A stretch of 64,000 bases of DNA from Isoetes taiwanensis (taxonomy: Eukaryota; Streptophyta; Lycopodiopsida; Isoetales; Isoetaceae): assembly GCA_021234155.1 (NCBI GenBank), contig JAJEKV010000011.1, forward strand, positions 10,147,712 to 10,211,711, in the 5' to 3' direction. The notes beneath the pieces were generated by a model, which was given only the letters and a program-made list of their open reading frames with translations, had not been told where the DNA came from and did no database searches. A program made the position numbers and the translations under genes. Shown here in pieces: positions 10,293 through 22,390 of this stretch (its first letter is position 1; every line of letters starts with the position of its first letter).

Positions 10293-13200
10293 CTGTACAA
10301 GAAGCCCACATGGAGTTAGAGTGCAAATGCCGTAAAAATATCTGAAAAATTTTGTGTGCAAATATGATGATAATTAACTTTAAATCTGATCAGACTCTGT
10401 AGATTGTACTGCTCTTGACCAACATGTCAGACTAAAGAGGCTGTGACACAACAAAGCATTGGTATCACAACAATTTCTTCAAACAAAAAGTGCTCTAAGA
10501 AAAATATGTACGTTGCTACTTAACTCTCTGCAACACAGTTTTAGAATCTTCGCTCTCTATACTAGGCCACTTCTAAAGACGGTGATATGGGCCACGAATT
10601 TTGGATCTCAAGTGAAAATAGAAAAGCTTTTAAAAGATTACAAATGAGCAGACAAGTTATGAAGCTCAAAACAACCTGTAGATCAAATGTCTCAGTCAAG
10701 AGTTCTTGACAGACCAACAAATTCCAAATCTTTATTTTCTACCGACGTCTAGCCAAGGGAAAGACCGCATTATAATGAGTGTTGATAACCGTGAAAATTA
10801 GAGAAGTAGAAGGTTCCTCTAGGAAAATGGCTCTTTGAGGGGACAATTAATAAAGGACGTATGTACTATGACGGCCTCCTTCAAAGCTCGACGGAACATC
10901 TTTACCTATTTACGGCTCTAGATAAGAATAACAGAGACGTTCCGCATCTGATTCTCGCCGCTGTGCTCTAGGAGTAAAATCATTGACCATTCCTGAAGCC
11001 CTTTAGCTCCAAAAGCTTACATTTGATGCAACTAAAAAGGACCCAAATCTGAAACCAATATATCTCCACAATGCTGAGTCTAGAAAAACCACAGACAAAC
11101 AGAAAGGACAAAAAAAAAAACTGGTAAGAAGACAAAACGGCAGATTGTGATGACGGACCTTGTTTCAGCGGCCACATCCTACAAGAAAATGCAAGAAGGA
11201 GCATGATGGTGCCTTCATAACCCGGCTTTGGAAAAAACGGGGCCAGGGCAAGCATTGGTGCCGGATTTGATCCCAGGCAGCTTTTTATTGAATCAGGGTT
11301 GCTGATTATTAAAATCCACAGTGTTCTCGGAACAATGCGACCACCACCTCGTCTCTATTCTTCACCCCCGCAGGAGCCACCAGTCGAAATTAGACTGAGA
11401 GTAGCCCACTCGTGTCGCCAACGGCCGCGAATAACCCAGGTAGCTTTCTACCGTCGGATTTACGTATTAAGACAAGAATATAACGGATGGGATATTAGAC
11501 ACGTAATCTGGGATCGCATCTGTCCATTGGATACACGTGTCGCGTTGAAACTGTTTAGTTCCGTTAAGCTTATTTAACTACTTGGTTAATCATTAACAAG
11601 TCTTTTTCCGGCACTCTTGGGGGTTACTTTTTTTTACTTTCCGTTTAGGCTTTTTGTGATCCTTTTGTTTTTTTTTAGCGTTTGTTAAGATGTCATTATT
11701 TTTTGGGTGAGGATATGTGTTTTATAGGAAAGTGTCACCCTTTTGGTGCATGTTTGCACGTCCCTTTGCTTGAACTGCAAGTGCCATCATATGATACATC
11801 AGTCATATATCTTGCCCCTCAATTTAGAACTTTTTCAGAGGCCAGACTTGCCTTTTTGATGCACAACCCATTACCCAGCCCCATCATACCAACTTCCCCA
11901 ACATCTCTCTTTCTCCTTTTTTCCTTCTCCTCACATTCTCAGTGTCAGCTTCCCATTATCGACTGCAAAATTTATTCACTACAAATACATGTTGCTAACC
12001 CGACTTACACGTTGCGTTTTAACCCGATTTACAACCATGCTCCAGAAAGTCTTCATCTTACCGACCCTCCCATGATCTTTTCTACAAAACACCATGCTCT
12101 AGCATCAGATTCTATGCTTCCTATTCAAGGTCCCTCTCATGTTGTAATTTATGTCCTCGAATTGTCGTGCCACGGAAAAGTCTTTTGTTAACGTCTTCCT
12201 ATGATAATCTTGCACAAACACCATGGAGGTCGCGAAAAAACATGCCATTAGATATTATAAATCCTTATATAGATCCACCCCCAATTTCCTCCTTCTGCAA
12301 GCAACATGTTAATTGAAGGAATGTTTGACAACTTATATTTTTTATTCATAAATAACTTTAAACTTACAAAATCAAAGTTCGTGGAAAACGTACCCCATGT
12401 TCGTAGCCTGAAGTACATGCTAATGGAGCCTTTATTCTATGCAAGATATATAGACCTCATAAATAATGTTGTCTCATCTACATAAGTTGATTCATCTTTG
12501 TGTTCATAGGTTGGTCAACTAATCTTTGACAAACATGCAAACTTTCCAAGAAGAAAAAGACCTCGTGTGGAAGAAGCACAATGTATACCAGGTAAGAAGA
12601 CAAATATTTCTAATATATATAAGAAATTATGAAAAATTGGCCATGTGTCTATATCAAGCCGTTGCCCTTAAGGGCTATTTTATAGTCAAATGGCTATATT
12701 TTGATTTTAGCACACCAGCCCTACCGGGCCTCCTTCCCCGGAAATTCTAAGTTATCCACGTGTCATTTCCACCTCACCAAATCTGAGATGGCATGCAAAT
12801 ATACCATTAGATCTAAGCTTTTTCTCATCCACCTGGCCACCAAAATTAGAAAAGCCTTAAAAAATTGGAGAAAGGATAGCAAAGGGACGCCGATCCTCGC
12901 TTCCGTTATAGTTTTCATCGATCCTCGCTCATTATAAGTAGAAGCTACACGCCGAACCTTAAATTAGAAAAAGGCTAGGAAAATACATTTGGGAGATTTC
13001 ACCGTTTAATTGCCATCGAACTAACATGAAGACACTTGATTTCAAGACCTCCGCCCATCCGTAATCCTTTTTTGTTAATCGCGACGGTTTTTTTTTTGTC
13101 CTCGAATGTATTTTCTATGCTTCTTGTTGATCATTTATTTTGCTTCCGAACTCCATGGTGCAAGAAGCGAAATAGGGCAAGGAGACAAAAAAGGCACGAG

Positions 13201-15800
13201 ATTTCATGCTTTTGAAATGCAGACCTCTAACAGAAATGTGTGGTAGATTTTGTATGGTGCCTATTGCTACATTTAATGAGTTCTTGGTTGTGGATTTCGT
13301 TCAGGTGTATTTGATTTCTTGAAATTATATATTTACGCCAGAGCAATAAGGTCAATTTTCTTAGGTTTTTCATGCCTTGCTTCAAGTTCCTTTCGACTTC
13401 CCAATCTTTGCTATGATCAATTGATGCTACATGTTTAATAGCTTTTCCTTTTTGAGAAAAAATGCATCGGATGTCTTTTTGTTGATCAATTCAATCTACA
13501 AATTCTTGAAAAACCCTATGGTCGAATTTGCCATGAGCATCGACATGTCAAGTTTCTTGGTCTTGTAATCGCATTAGAAGCGCCTTTGTTTCTTGGTAAG
13601 TGAAGTTAGGATAAGCGTCTTTCTTTCCTGGACTATGCGTATTGCGCGAGATGTGCACCGTGTTTCTCATTTTCTCCTTTATAGAAACATCCAAATTTTG
13701 TTCGTAGTTCGTTTTGCCTCTTTCTATCTACGCCACCATCTAATCTAATAAAGAAGAGACACGGCATCCAATATATATACATTTTTGCAAACCTTTATAG
13801 ATAGCGTCTTTGTGTCATATCTCGATTTTGATAAGATCAATCTACGTCCTACGATTTTATTTTTCTCTAATATCTCTTGTTTCCGTTTCTAGCTCTTGTT
13901 TTAGATTCATGGAATTTGAATATTTTTCCCTCTGCGATTTCCGCATAAGGTCCGGCTATAACGCGTGGAATTTTCAAAGAAAGGAAACAATTAAATTTTC
14001 CTTCCACAACGATTGCTTTTTCCGCTTAATTCAATTTAGCTTAAGCAATTTCCAGTGTTCTTATCATATCTCATATCTTGTATAAAATTTTGGTACAGCA
14101 AATTCTTCATCTCGCATCTAGTTTATTAGAAGTCTTACTTAGCGAAATGAATCTTGGTACCGGATAAATGGATATGAGACTGCATGTAAGTTGTTTGTCC
14201 CCTTTTCCATTTGAGGCATATGTAACGTTCGCTTCTGCTTGCTTTAAATTATGAATAGTTTGCTTTATCTTGTCATACTTACAACCCAACAGAATCTCCT
14301 GAATTTAGAGCTAGAGAAGCCTATGTGTGACCCATGAACTGGTCACATGCAATATGTGGTCGCTAGCAATAATAGAGCCATACCTTATTGCCCGGGGCAT
14401 CATGCTTTGGCTTAAAACCAAAGTATAGGGTGTCCGGAGACATGATTCAAAGAAAACGACCGTATAATTTAGATCTAGACAATCTTCATGTTGGATCACT
14501 GATAAAATTTAATATTATTCACCATGGGAATCATTTTGTGCATTTACATCAAGCATGGCATTCTAGACCTCTACATAATAAGGCTTATTTGTTGAATATA
14601 TTTGTAGCATCTTCCTAGCTTCTACTACCCTTTCCATACATATGAATATAGCATATGCGTCAAGCATAGCCAAATATATTGCCTTCATGAGCATTATCTT
14701 GGTATCATGATCGATCTCCTGTCAAAAAATAGTCCAGAGTGTCTACTGAAACGTGTATTCTTAACTAACAATGTTTTGCTTCTTTGAAGGAGCACCTACA
14801 AACATGGACACAAAACTTGTTATTGATATCCTATGACCTAAATCAGTAGAACCATATCAGATGCGAAACAAGTAACCATATCTTCATTTATAGAACACCT
14901 GAGATAATATGAAAACCTTTAGAAACAGAAATCCTAGAAACCCTTGAGTGGACAATGAAAAGAGATGATTGTGCCTATATGATAAATGACATGCCATAGC
15001 CAAGTCACCAAATCATTGTAGCCCAAATGTCCATTTCAACATGAGGCAAAGCATCAAGATTTAGTGCCTTGAATTTTCTAAAAATGTTGTTGTACCCTTG
15101 TTTGATAAAACCATCTGCACCCTCGATGTTGAGCTAGACAATAGTGCAATTTAATCTAGGCCATTGTCAAACCGATGTAGAGCTTAAACAATGAATAACA
15201 AAGATGTTTGATCAAAGGATGTCATTTGACATCTTTAGCTAGTCAGACTTTTCCCCTCAATTGTCATATTGAAATGTGGTTGGCTGGAACGGATTCCTAA
15301 AATCCTTAAAGAGATGAAGGAGTCAGTATTATCTCTTGAGTACCATAGCATGCTAAAAACTTTGCAATGATCCGTAGAACTTCTTTTAGCTTGAAATGTG
15401 AGTAATTACCCCTTTAAGAAAATAGAAATATTAGAAGCTTGCTATGGGAGCGCTATTTTACATTTTAGGGTGTTCTGCAAGAACTGAACTAGCAATAAAG
15501 CAGCTTTCTTTGTAACCGCACAAGGGAGGTAATCCTTTGAAATAAAGTTAAGATTATTAGAAATGTTCAAGATAGAAACCTTTGTGAAATTAGTAGCATA
15601 CTATAAAAGAGGGGGAGCATTATTTATTGTGCTTTGATTACATTTTCATTGTCGATAGTTACGAAAGCCGATTTGGTTGGGCCTAACTCAAATCACACCG
15701 GACGATTGTATTGTTGCAATGTATAATATAAGGGTGTGCATGCTAATCATATCTTGGTCGACGCTTTTTGACGCTTTGACTTCCTTTTCGCGTTTCTAAG
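10293..15800. other. Gene-poor stretch upstream of the sulfotransferase gene (left copy)
   Basis: No frame is both long and kept between the two copies; for example 11682-12191 (169 codons) is broken in the right copy. The first ~1.3 kb is well conserved between copies and must hold the promoter and any 5' non-coding exon of the minus-strand gene. A GCCCTTAAGGGC palindrome sits at 12664-12675. From about 12.6 kb the copies diverge mainly at CTG/CAG versus CG sites. Confidence 0.6.
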
Positions 15801-16393
15801 AAGGTTGTGGTGTTCGACCTAAACGAAAGTTCTTTTTTGTAAGACTTTTCTAAAAAATAAAGTGGCTAGAGATCAGCCTTCACTGCACACACAAGTAGAA
15901 TCAAATTCCAAGTGGATCTATCCCGGTAAGCACTTGAAGGAGATGCTAGATGAGGATTTAGGTTATTCGAGTTAGTATTTGGTCATCCATGGAACTCCTC
16001 GAACATCAAGGATACCGTGGAGGCACTGTGGGAAATGGTAGGCATTGGTTGACCTTTTGGGATCAACACAAATGTATGAAGTTCACTAATCCCGGATCCA
16101 ACAAGCAAGCCTATCTTCATCAAACACTTGAGTAACATGATGGAATTAATTTTGTATCGAGAACAAGGATAGTAGATGATGATGCTCTCAAATGCTTCTA
16201 CAATCAAATGCAAAAGCCCATTCAAAAAATTTTTATGATAGATGATTTCGTGAAGTTTATGTCTATTATGAATAATTTGGCTATGGGGATGACAAGGCAT
16301 GAAGTATTAGATTCACACCCGTAATTAGGTAGAACTACCGACATGGAACCACACCTTGATAAATACATGGAAAAACATGGATTGATCCCTTAA
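15801..16393 (+). pseudogene. HAD/FCP1-type phosphatase-like relic (left copy)
   Basis: The start VVFDLN matches the right copy, but the frame is lost after it. WDQHKCMKF and VDDDALKCF words are present further on. The segment ends at the same TAA as 40576. It is more damaged than the right copy, which carries the fuller description. Confidence 0.55.
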
Positions 16394-17854
16394 TGTTTTA
16401 TTGGAATATATGATATTTTGTATGATATTTGTGTCATGTATCTATAATTTCGTGTCTCTAACCGCCTCGCAAATAGTGTAATCTGTTATTATCAAACCTA
16501 ATATTTTCATCTCAATGTCGCTCAATTTTGGTCTTATCTATCTTATCAACTTGCCCTTCATTATTACGTATTTCACCTCGACATGAAACCACACACACAG
16601 AATTGCAACCTTATGTTATTTGTCAAGTCCAAAAAAAAAGATTAAAAAATAAAACCCCTAAAAAGACAACAAATGACATTGGCGTGATTTTGGAGTTGAC
16701 ATAATCCTAATTTAATTGGATGATGGTTATAGTATGACGCCTTGGGCCCAAAAAATAGACATGGCAGAGCCATCGTGATCTCGCTACCAACTCGGATCAT
16801 ATGCTTGATTTGAAGGAATCTTTATAGTGTTGTCATTAGTGCCGAACCCCTGGTTAAGGACGACTCCCGGAGGTGGTCACTTGTCTTTGCCTCTTCTTTG
16901 ATGGGGCATGGGTTTCGCGGGTTTTTCGGCTGGGCATGGATCGCTGCACTGATGCTTGACCTTGACCCTTGCTCTTGGCATGTGTTGTGCTTAGAAATAG
17001 TCCAGTGCCTGGTGGCACATAACTAACATGGTCGAAGGTCCTATCAATGAATTTTGTTTAGCGAGGTGATCAAGCTCACGAAGAGGTTTCAATATGTTGG
17101 ATATCTTCCAATATGTTTTCTTACCAATCCTTGAAGCTTTGCTCAATTTTTGGGTCCATCTTTTAAAAAATGACAAAAGATAACTCAAAATTTCGCTGCC
17201 TCAATCCCATCATGGATGCATCTATAAATCTAAGATATTCAACTATCCGACAGGTCCTCTAGCTTGCTAAAAGTTAGTGTACTCATTAGTCATTGGAGTA
17301 GCAAGGCGATGTTCCACAATTTGTTGAAAAGCCTGATCTCCTTGGAGGAGTTGTATAATCATTCATGTGCCCTGGTCTTTTGTCGAGCATATTCTGACTG
17401 TGCTCGTCCTCAATGTTGATGCTGACTTCATTAAAGATATCCACATTAGTGGACTTGTCGATGTAGTGGCGCATCCCAAAAGTGGTTTATTGCTGGTTTA
17501 TAAGACTGATGACCATTTTGAGGGCTTTACCACTTGTACATGTGTAACTTCTTCTTCCCGAGGTTTATGAGCATCCATGTGTAGGAACTATAATCTTGAC
17601 TAATCGCTTAATAAAGCCGGTATTTGGTCCTTCCATGATGTCGCCCCGCTGGTATGACCTCCAACCTCTAACGTAGAAGGTCGCCATGATCTTGAGATGG
17701 TGTGCCGAGGCTTATGTAGCCGCCTCAAGAATTGGAGCCGACGAGGAAGAAGTTGGTTGCGGGTCCGGTTATTGTGACGCAATTCATACGGATATTCGGG
17801 ATAGTAGCTGCCAAGAATTGAGCCGACGAGGAAGAAGTTGGTTATGGGCGCCTG
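16394..17854. other. Intergenic with weak minus-strand frames (left copy)
   Basis: Minus-strand frames at 16991-17188 (65 codons, kept in the right copy at 41192-41389) and 17286-17474 have no recognised family. An ~80-bp tandem pair occupies about 17700-17859 and includes the first bases of the LTR (see 41918-42085). Confidence 0.5.
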
Positions 17855-17859
17855 GCTAT

Positions 17860-18374
17860 TGTGACGACCATATGGATAATCATACCTAACATTATACCCT
17901 ATGTACAAAAGATGGTCATCACACGGATGCGAAGGGTAGTTGCACAAGACAAGTTTTGAACTCGCAACCTTCCAGCCATGTAGTCACACACCCTTGCCAA
18001 GTGCGCTACCAATATTTGTTGAAGACATTCCTTCACGCCTTCCCCATATGTGGGATTATCTCCAAAAGGTTTTAGAATGTTCTAGAACCTAAATGCATGC
18101 GCCGACACTTAGCGCGATCTCATCCATTGAGTGGCGCTGATCCTAACCGCTGGTCTAGATATATATAAGGAGGCACCTCTTTCTTGTCAAACCATTCCGT
18201 TCAACGCCAGCCTTTGAGCCTTCTAGGCATCCGTCTCAGATTCCCGCTTGCCTTCTGCTATTGTATTCTTTGATTTCGCTCATATATCGACATTTTGCAT
18301 TATCTTGGCGATTTCTCCGTATTGATTTATGTGATTTTCCACGTGATTTTCCTTGTTTTCGGTAGGTTCATGAC
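17860..18374 (+). repeat. 5' LTR of the left chromovirus
   Basis: Homologous to 42060-42578. It has TATATAA at about 18162 and ATTCC-GTTCAA at 18194-18204, one G short of the primer word in the right copy. The primer-site hairpin after it (GAACCGG at 18380-18386, CCGGTTC at 18396-18402) is intact. Confidence 0.9.
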
Positions 18375-21300
18375 GCTTTGAACCGGAATCTTTTACCGGT
18401 TCTTTTACCGCTCCGATCCTAAACATTTTTTTGCTCATAGTTGGTGATTTTATATCTATGGAGGAGGTTTCGACTTTATTACAACAGTCCAGCAGTTTTT
18501 GTTCAAGTATGCCGCCAGCTGCGGATGGACAATAAAGAGCTTTAAGGAACGTATTGTTTCACATGAATCCGCTTCTAGTCCTGGGATTGAGGCTATCGAG
18601 CCCAAGATCAGCCCGCTGGGAGAAGTTTGATTCAAGACCGGGTCCAAGCTCCATGGTTTTTGAATCAAATCGCTTATGATTCAGCTCCATCTCATAGATA
18701 TCCCACACCAAGAACAAGTGGGGCTGATTGGTTCTCTTCTCACAGGCCTAAGTTGGTTTGCTCCCTTTATTGGAGAAAGGAGCCCCAGAAGTTGCAAGAT
18801 TTGTCGCTTTCACCGCAACTCAAGCATGCTTTGAGACACCGGACGTCTTTTGAGACAGCAATCTACAAAACTTTGCAACTTAAGACAAGGTTCTCGCCCC
18901 ACCAAAGATATTAAATAATTCTCGCCAAATTGCGAGATACCGCCTCGATGATATTGCACTTCGAGATTGTTTCCAAGGGGGTTACTTAGAGGATGTCAAA
19001 GATATGTTGTTGTCTATGGAGGATCCCCGAGTTTGAAGAAGCTGATTTGCGGCTCGATGTGATAATCTTCTTCGGAACGTAGGGCAAGAGAGACGAAGTC
19101 GCTCTTTCCACCACAAGCGCTTATAGCTACGCCTTCCCCGGCCTTTTATCCAGAATCCAGCGATTCGACCTCGAGCCTATGCAGATTGATCGAGCAGTTC
19201 GAGGACTCCTTTATCTCGCCGAGAAGCAAATACGAGAGAGGCTAATTTTGCCTCTATTGTGGAGGAGCAGCTATATCGCCGGATGCCCCTGCGGAATTTC
19301 TAAACAGTCGGAAACTTGGGGGCCGGTCCGAGTAGTAGGAGTCTTCGTCGGGGCCGCCTTTTCTCGTGACTCCTCCCACATTTCCCCGACATACGTTTAT
19401 TCCATCTGATAAGGTCGCCAGAAGGCATTCTTCATCCCTATATCATTGAAATCGGCCGGAGAATTGCAAGTGTTGGCGCAACTTGATTGTGGTGCAAATG
19501 TTTGTTTTATGGATAGTGCGTCGCCAAGAAGCATGCCATCCTAGAAGCAGGTTGAGCATCCCGTCACAAAGTGATTGATGGATCTGATCTCCCCTGCGTA
19601 CCATTGCATCGTAATCGCGCCTTTGCGTTTTGTTCGAGGAGTTTCTTTGTAGTATTTCCTTCAATCTCATTACTAGCCCCTCAATGCGCCAATAGTCTTG
19701 GGTCTGCCTCCTCGCCTCCAGCCTCATGCCCTGCATTCTCGATCATGTTCTTTGATGATGTCCCAGCTCCAACTCTAGTTCCCGGCTTCCTCCTTGGCCT
19801 GGGCCATTGCTCGCCCCGCCCAGCCTCAAGCCCAGCTCTTGCTCCACCCCTGCCTCGCTTCCAGCTTCTTGATCCGGGCCTCCCTGCTCCTGGGCTCCCC
19901 TCGCCATGTTCACGCTCCCGCCATGCTTTTGTGGAGGTTTCTTCATGCCCTCAGGCCAGATCTCAAGATTTCTTCGCGAGTTTGATAAATCTAGAAGGCA
20001 AGATCCAAGTTCAAAGGTTTGCAATCCAAAGTTCACCCATCGGGTTAGCTCGGCATCAACAAGTTCCGCTCAATGCTCCCAGACAAATATGGCGACTTCT
20101 CTGATGTTTTTGACAAAGTCGAGGCCAGCAAACTCCCGTGAGCATCGTCCCATATGATTGTCCTATTGATTTGTAGCGGGGACCACGCCGCCATATGGTC
20201 CATATATGGTCTATCTCCTTACCGAGTTGAAGGTTTTGGGATTATATTGAAGAGAATTTAGCCACCGGCTTCATTCGAGCATTCTCCCTACCGGAGCGCC
20301 TATCTTCGGCCAAAAAAGAAGGATGGTTCGCCGCTGCCTCGGTCGTTGATTATCGTGGGCCTCAATAAAATCAAAACAACCCAGATATCTTCCTCCGATC
20401 CCGCAGTTGTCGGAACGACCCAAGGTGCAAGACTATTTTACTAAGATTGATCTTCGGGTGCCTATAATCTTATTCGGATCCGGGAGGGTGATGAGTGGAA
20501 AATGCCTTTACTTTGCAGATGGCCATTTTGAGTACACAGCTATGCCGCTTGACTTACCAATGCTCCGCAAGATTCCAAAGATATGGCCAATGATGTTTTT
20601 CGAGAGTTCTTAGACACTTTGTTATCATCTATTTGGATGATATCCTTATTTATTTTAAGACTCAAGAACATGCAAGACATGTTCGGATGTGTCCTTCAAA
20701 AGCTTCTCAGAGCATGGATTATATGCCAAACTTGGAGAAGTGCCGCTTGAACAGATAATGTGGAGTTCTTGGCTATCGTGATCACACCAAATGGAGTCTC
20801 TATGGATCCCTAAAAAGGTCAAGATCGTTTCCGGAGTGGCAAACACCTTTATCCGCTCGAGATGTTCAAAGGTTTTCTTGGTTTGCTAATTTCTATCGCT
20901 TCATCCGGATTATTCGGAGATTGCTTTTCCTTTTGACACCACCGGCCAAGGACGCGCCATTCGAATGGACCGTGGAAGCGGAATCTGTTTTTGTTGCCCT
21001 TGAAGCATGCTTTCACCACGGCGCCAGCTTCTTGCTCATGCGCATCCTTTGCGCCATATGTTGTTGAAGCGATGCTTCCGACGGCGCTTTGGTGGATCCT
21101 CGCCACATGATGGGGATGACCATGAATTGCATCCAATCGCCCATCATTCATTTAAAGTTTCAGTCATTGGAAATCAACCATCCCATTTATGACAAGGAGT
21201 TGTTGGCTTATAGTGGATTCTTTTTCGAGGAGCGAGACGCTTCCCCGAGGGATCTCCTTATAAGGTCACAGCTACTGCATCACCAAAATCTCAATATTTT

Positions 21301-21702
21301 CAGTCCGCCGAGTGCTCAACTGCCGCCTGTGCCCGATGGCATACTCAAGTATTATCCCGGATTGATTTCGTGATCGGGTACCGCCCCGGATCCCTCCAAG
21401 GAAAGTTCTAATGCCTTGTCTCGACGCCCCTACCTTGAGCCTAAACTAGGTGATCCCCGAGATATGATCAAGAATCACAGATATTTTAGGGCCTCGACGG
21501 TTCCGTAGCCTATGGCTCTCACTTTGTTCGAGAGGCCTCATGATTCAGCCTTTGTTGAGTCTCTGCTCGGCATCTCGGCCCCATTCATTGGCTCAAGATG
21601 TATTTTCACACATCAAGGGCCAGATCATCTTCCCCAGTATGGACTGTGACTAAGGACTGCTGGAGGTTCGAGATGGACTCCTCGGCCCGTGATGGGCTTC
21701 TA
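17860..21702 (+). mobile_element. Chromovirus (Ty3/gypsy), left copy, cut by the duplication breakpoint
   Basis: It has the same insertion site as 42060: GCTAT at 17855-17859, then TGTGACGACC. The 5' LTR runs to about 18374, followed by gag, protease, an Ala/Pro-rich linker, reverse transcriptase (IYLDDILIY at about 20625-20655) and part of RNase H/integrase. At 21702 it stops in mid-gene and unrelated DNA follows. Integrase, chromodomain and 3' LTR are missing, so it cannot move by itself. The shared site shows that insertion came before the segment was duplicated. Confidence 0.95.
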
Positions 21703-22390
21703 AGCAACATAAATCGATTGCTTCAATATACCTTTCCTATATCAAGTGTTTCATTGTTCGGGCCATATGAATCGATGTATGGAGAGCATGGTCTATATGA
21801 CATTAGAGTTCACTTGTCTAAGCTTTTATCTTCTCTCTTTGTGAATGTTTGCTTTTGATTAACAACAAAGTTAGAAACTCCTCACAAGTGCATAAAAGAC
21901 CATTCTTTCTCATGCCTCGTCCATTCCATAAAACCAATCTGGAGGTCTGATCAATTGGGGTCTCTAATGATTGTTGCACAATGCCCAGGTTTGTGTGCAA
22001 CATGCATATACTGGCATATAGATGGATTTTATTTCCATCCATCACAATAACAGCAAGGGTTGTAGGGTTTGCCCTTTAGGGCAACTCGAAAGGAAGATAT
22101 AGGGAGGAGATGTTATTGGGTAGATAACGCCTTGGCCCGAGAGTGTTATAGCGCGAGTAAAGCACTCGCTGCCGGCCAAGATTGATCGCAGCCGTTGGAT
22201 CACGATAAACTTGAGGGGTTGCGCTCGGCTTGGCTAAGATTGATCGCAGCCGTTGGATCTGATAAACTCGAGGGGCTTGGTGTTAAAAGGACTACCTATA
22301 ATTTGCCACGCCGTAGCTGACTCAGCAAATCTGACGTGGCAAAACCTTCAAAAGTCTTGCGAAGGAAAGGTTGAGAGGCCGGACACAGAC
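21703..22390. other. Breakpoint flank and upstream region of the PHD gene
   Basis: Begins at the duplication junction. No gene is seen. An imperfect 58-bp tandem pair (AAGATTGATCGCAGCCGTTG at 22178 and 22236) lies 130-210 bp before the proposed start codon. Confidence 0.6.
22178..22275. repeat. 58-bp tandem pair upstream of the PHD gene
   Basis: The core GATCGCAGCCGTTGGAT and the following GATAAAC-TGAGGGG are repeated at a 58-base step with a few changes. Confidence 0.85.

Larger units (their letters stand above)
1..21702. repeat. Left copy of a ~24 kb tandem segmental duplication
   Basis: Position 1 onward aligns, in the same orientation, with 24412 onward. Collinearity holds through the PHD-gene end, MITEs, LINE, sulfotransferase gene, HAD relic and chromovirus, and stops at 21702/45961 inside the chromovirus. 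Most of the copy differs from its partner by scattered single-base and homopolymer changes. Larger differences are a 45-bp deletion between ATGCA repeats near 1768 in the right copy and about 220 extra bases at 4573-4790 here. The left edge is the window edge, so the copy is incomplete. Confidence 0.97.

Noticed and set aside
11682-12191. 169-codon plus-strand frame
   Set aside because: Broken in the right copy (35915-36193 and 36232-36444), low-complexity ends, no family.
22253-22390. Upstream in-frame ATG as the start of the PHD protein
   Set aside because: It lies in the 58-bp repeat, and the extension looks like translated non-coding DNA; the ATG at 22391 is closer to the conserved part.
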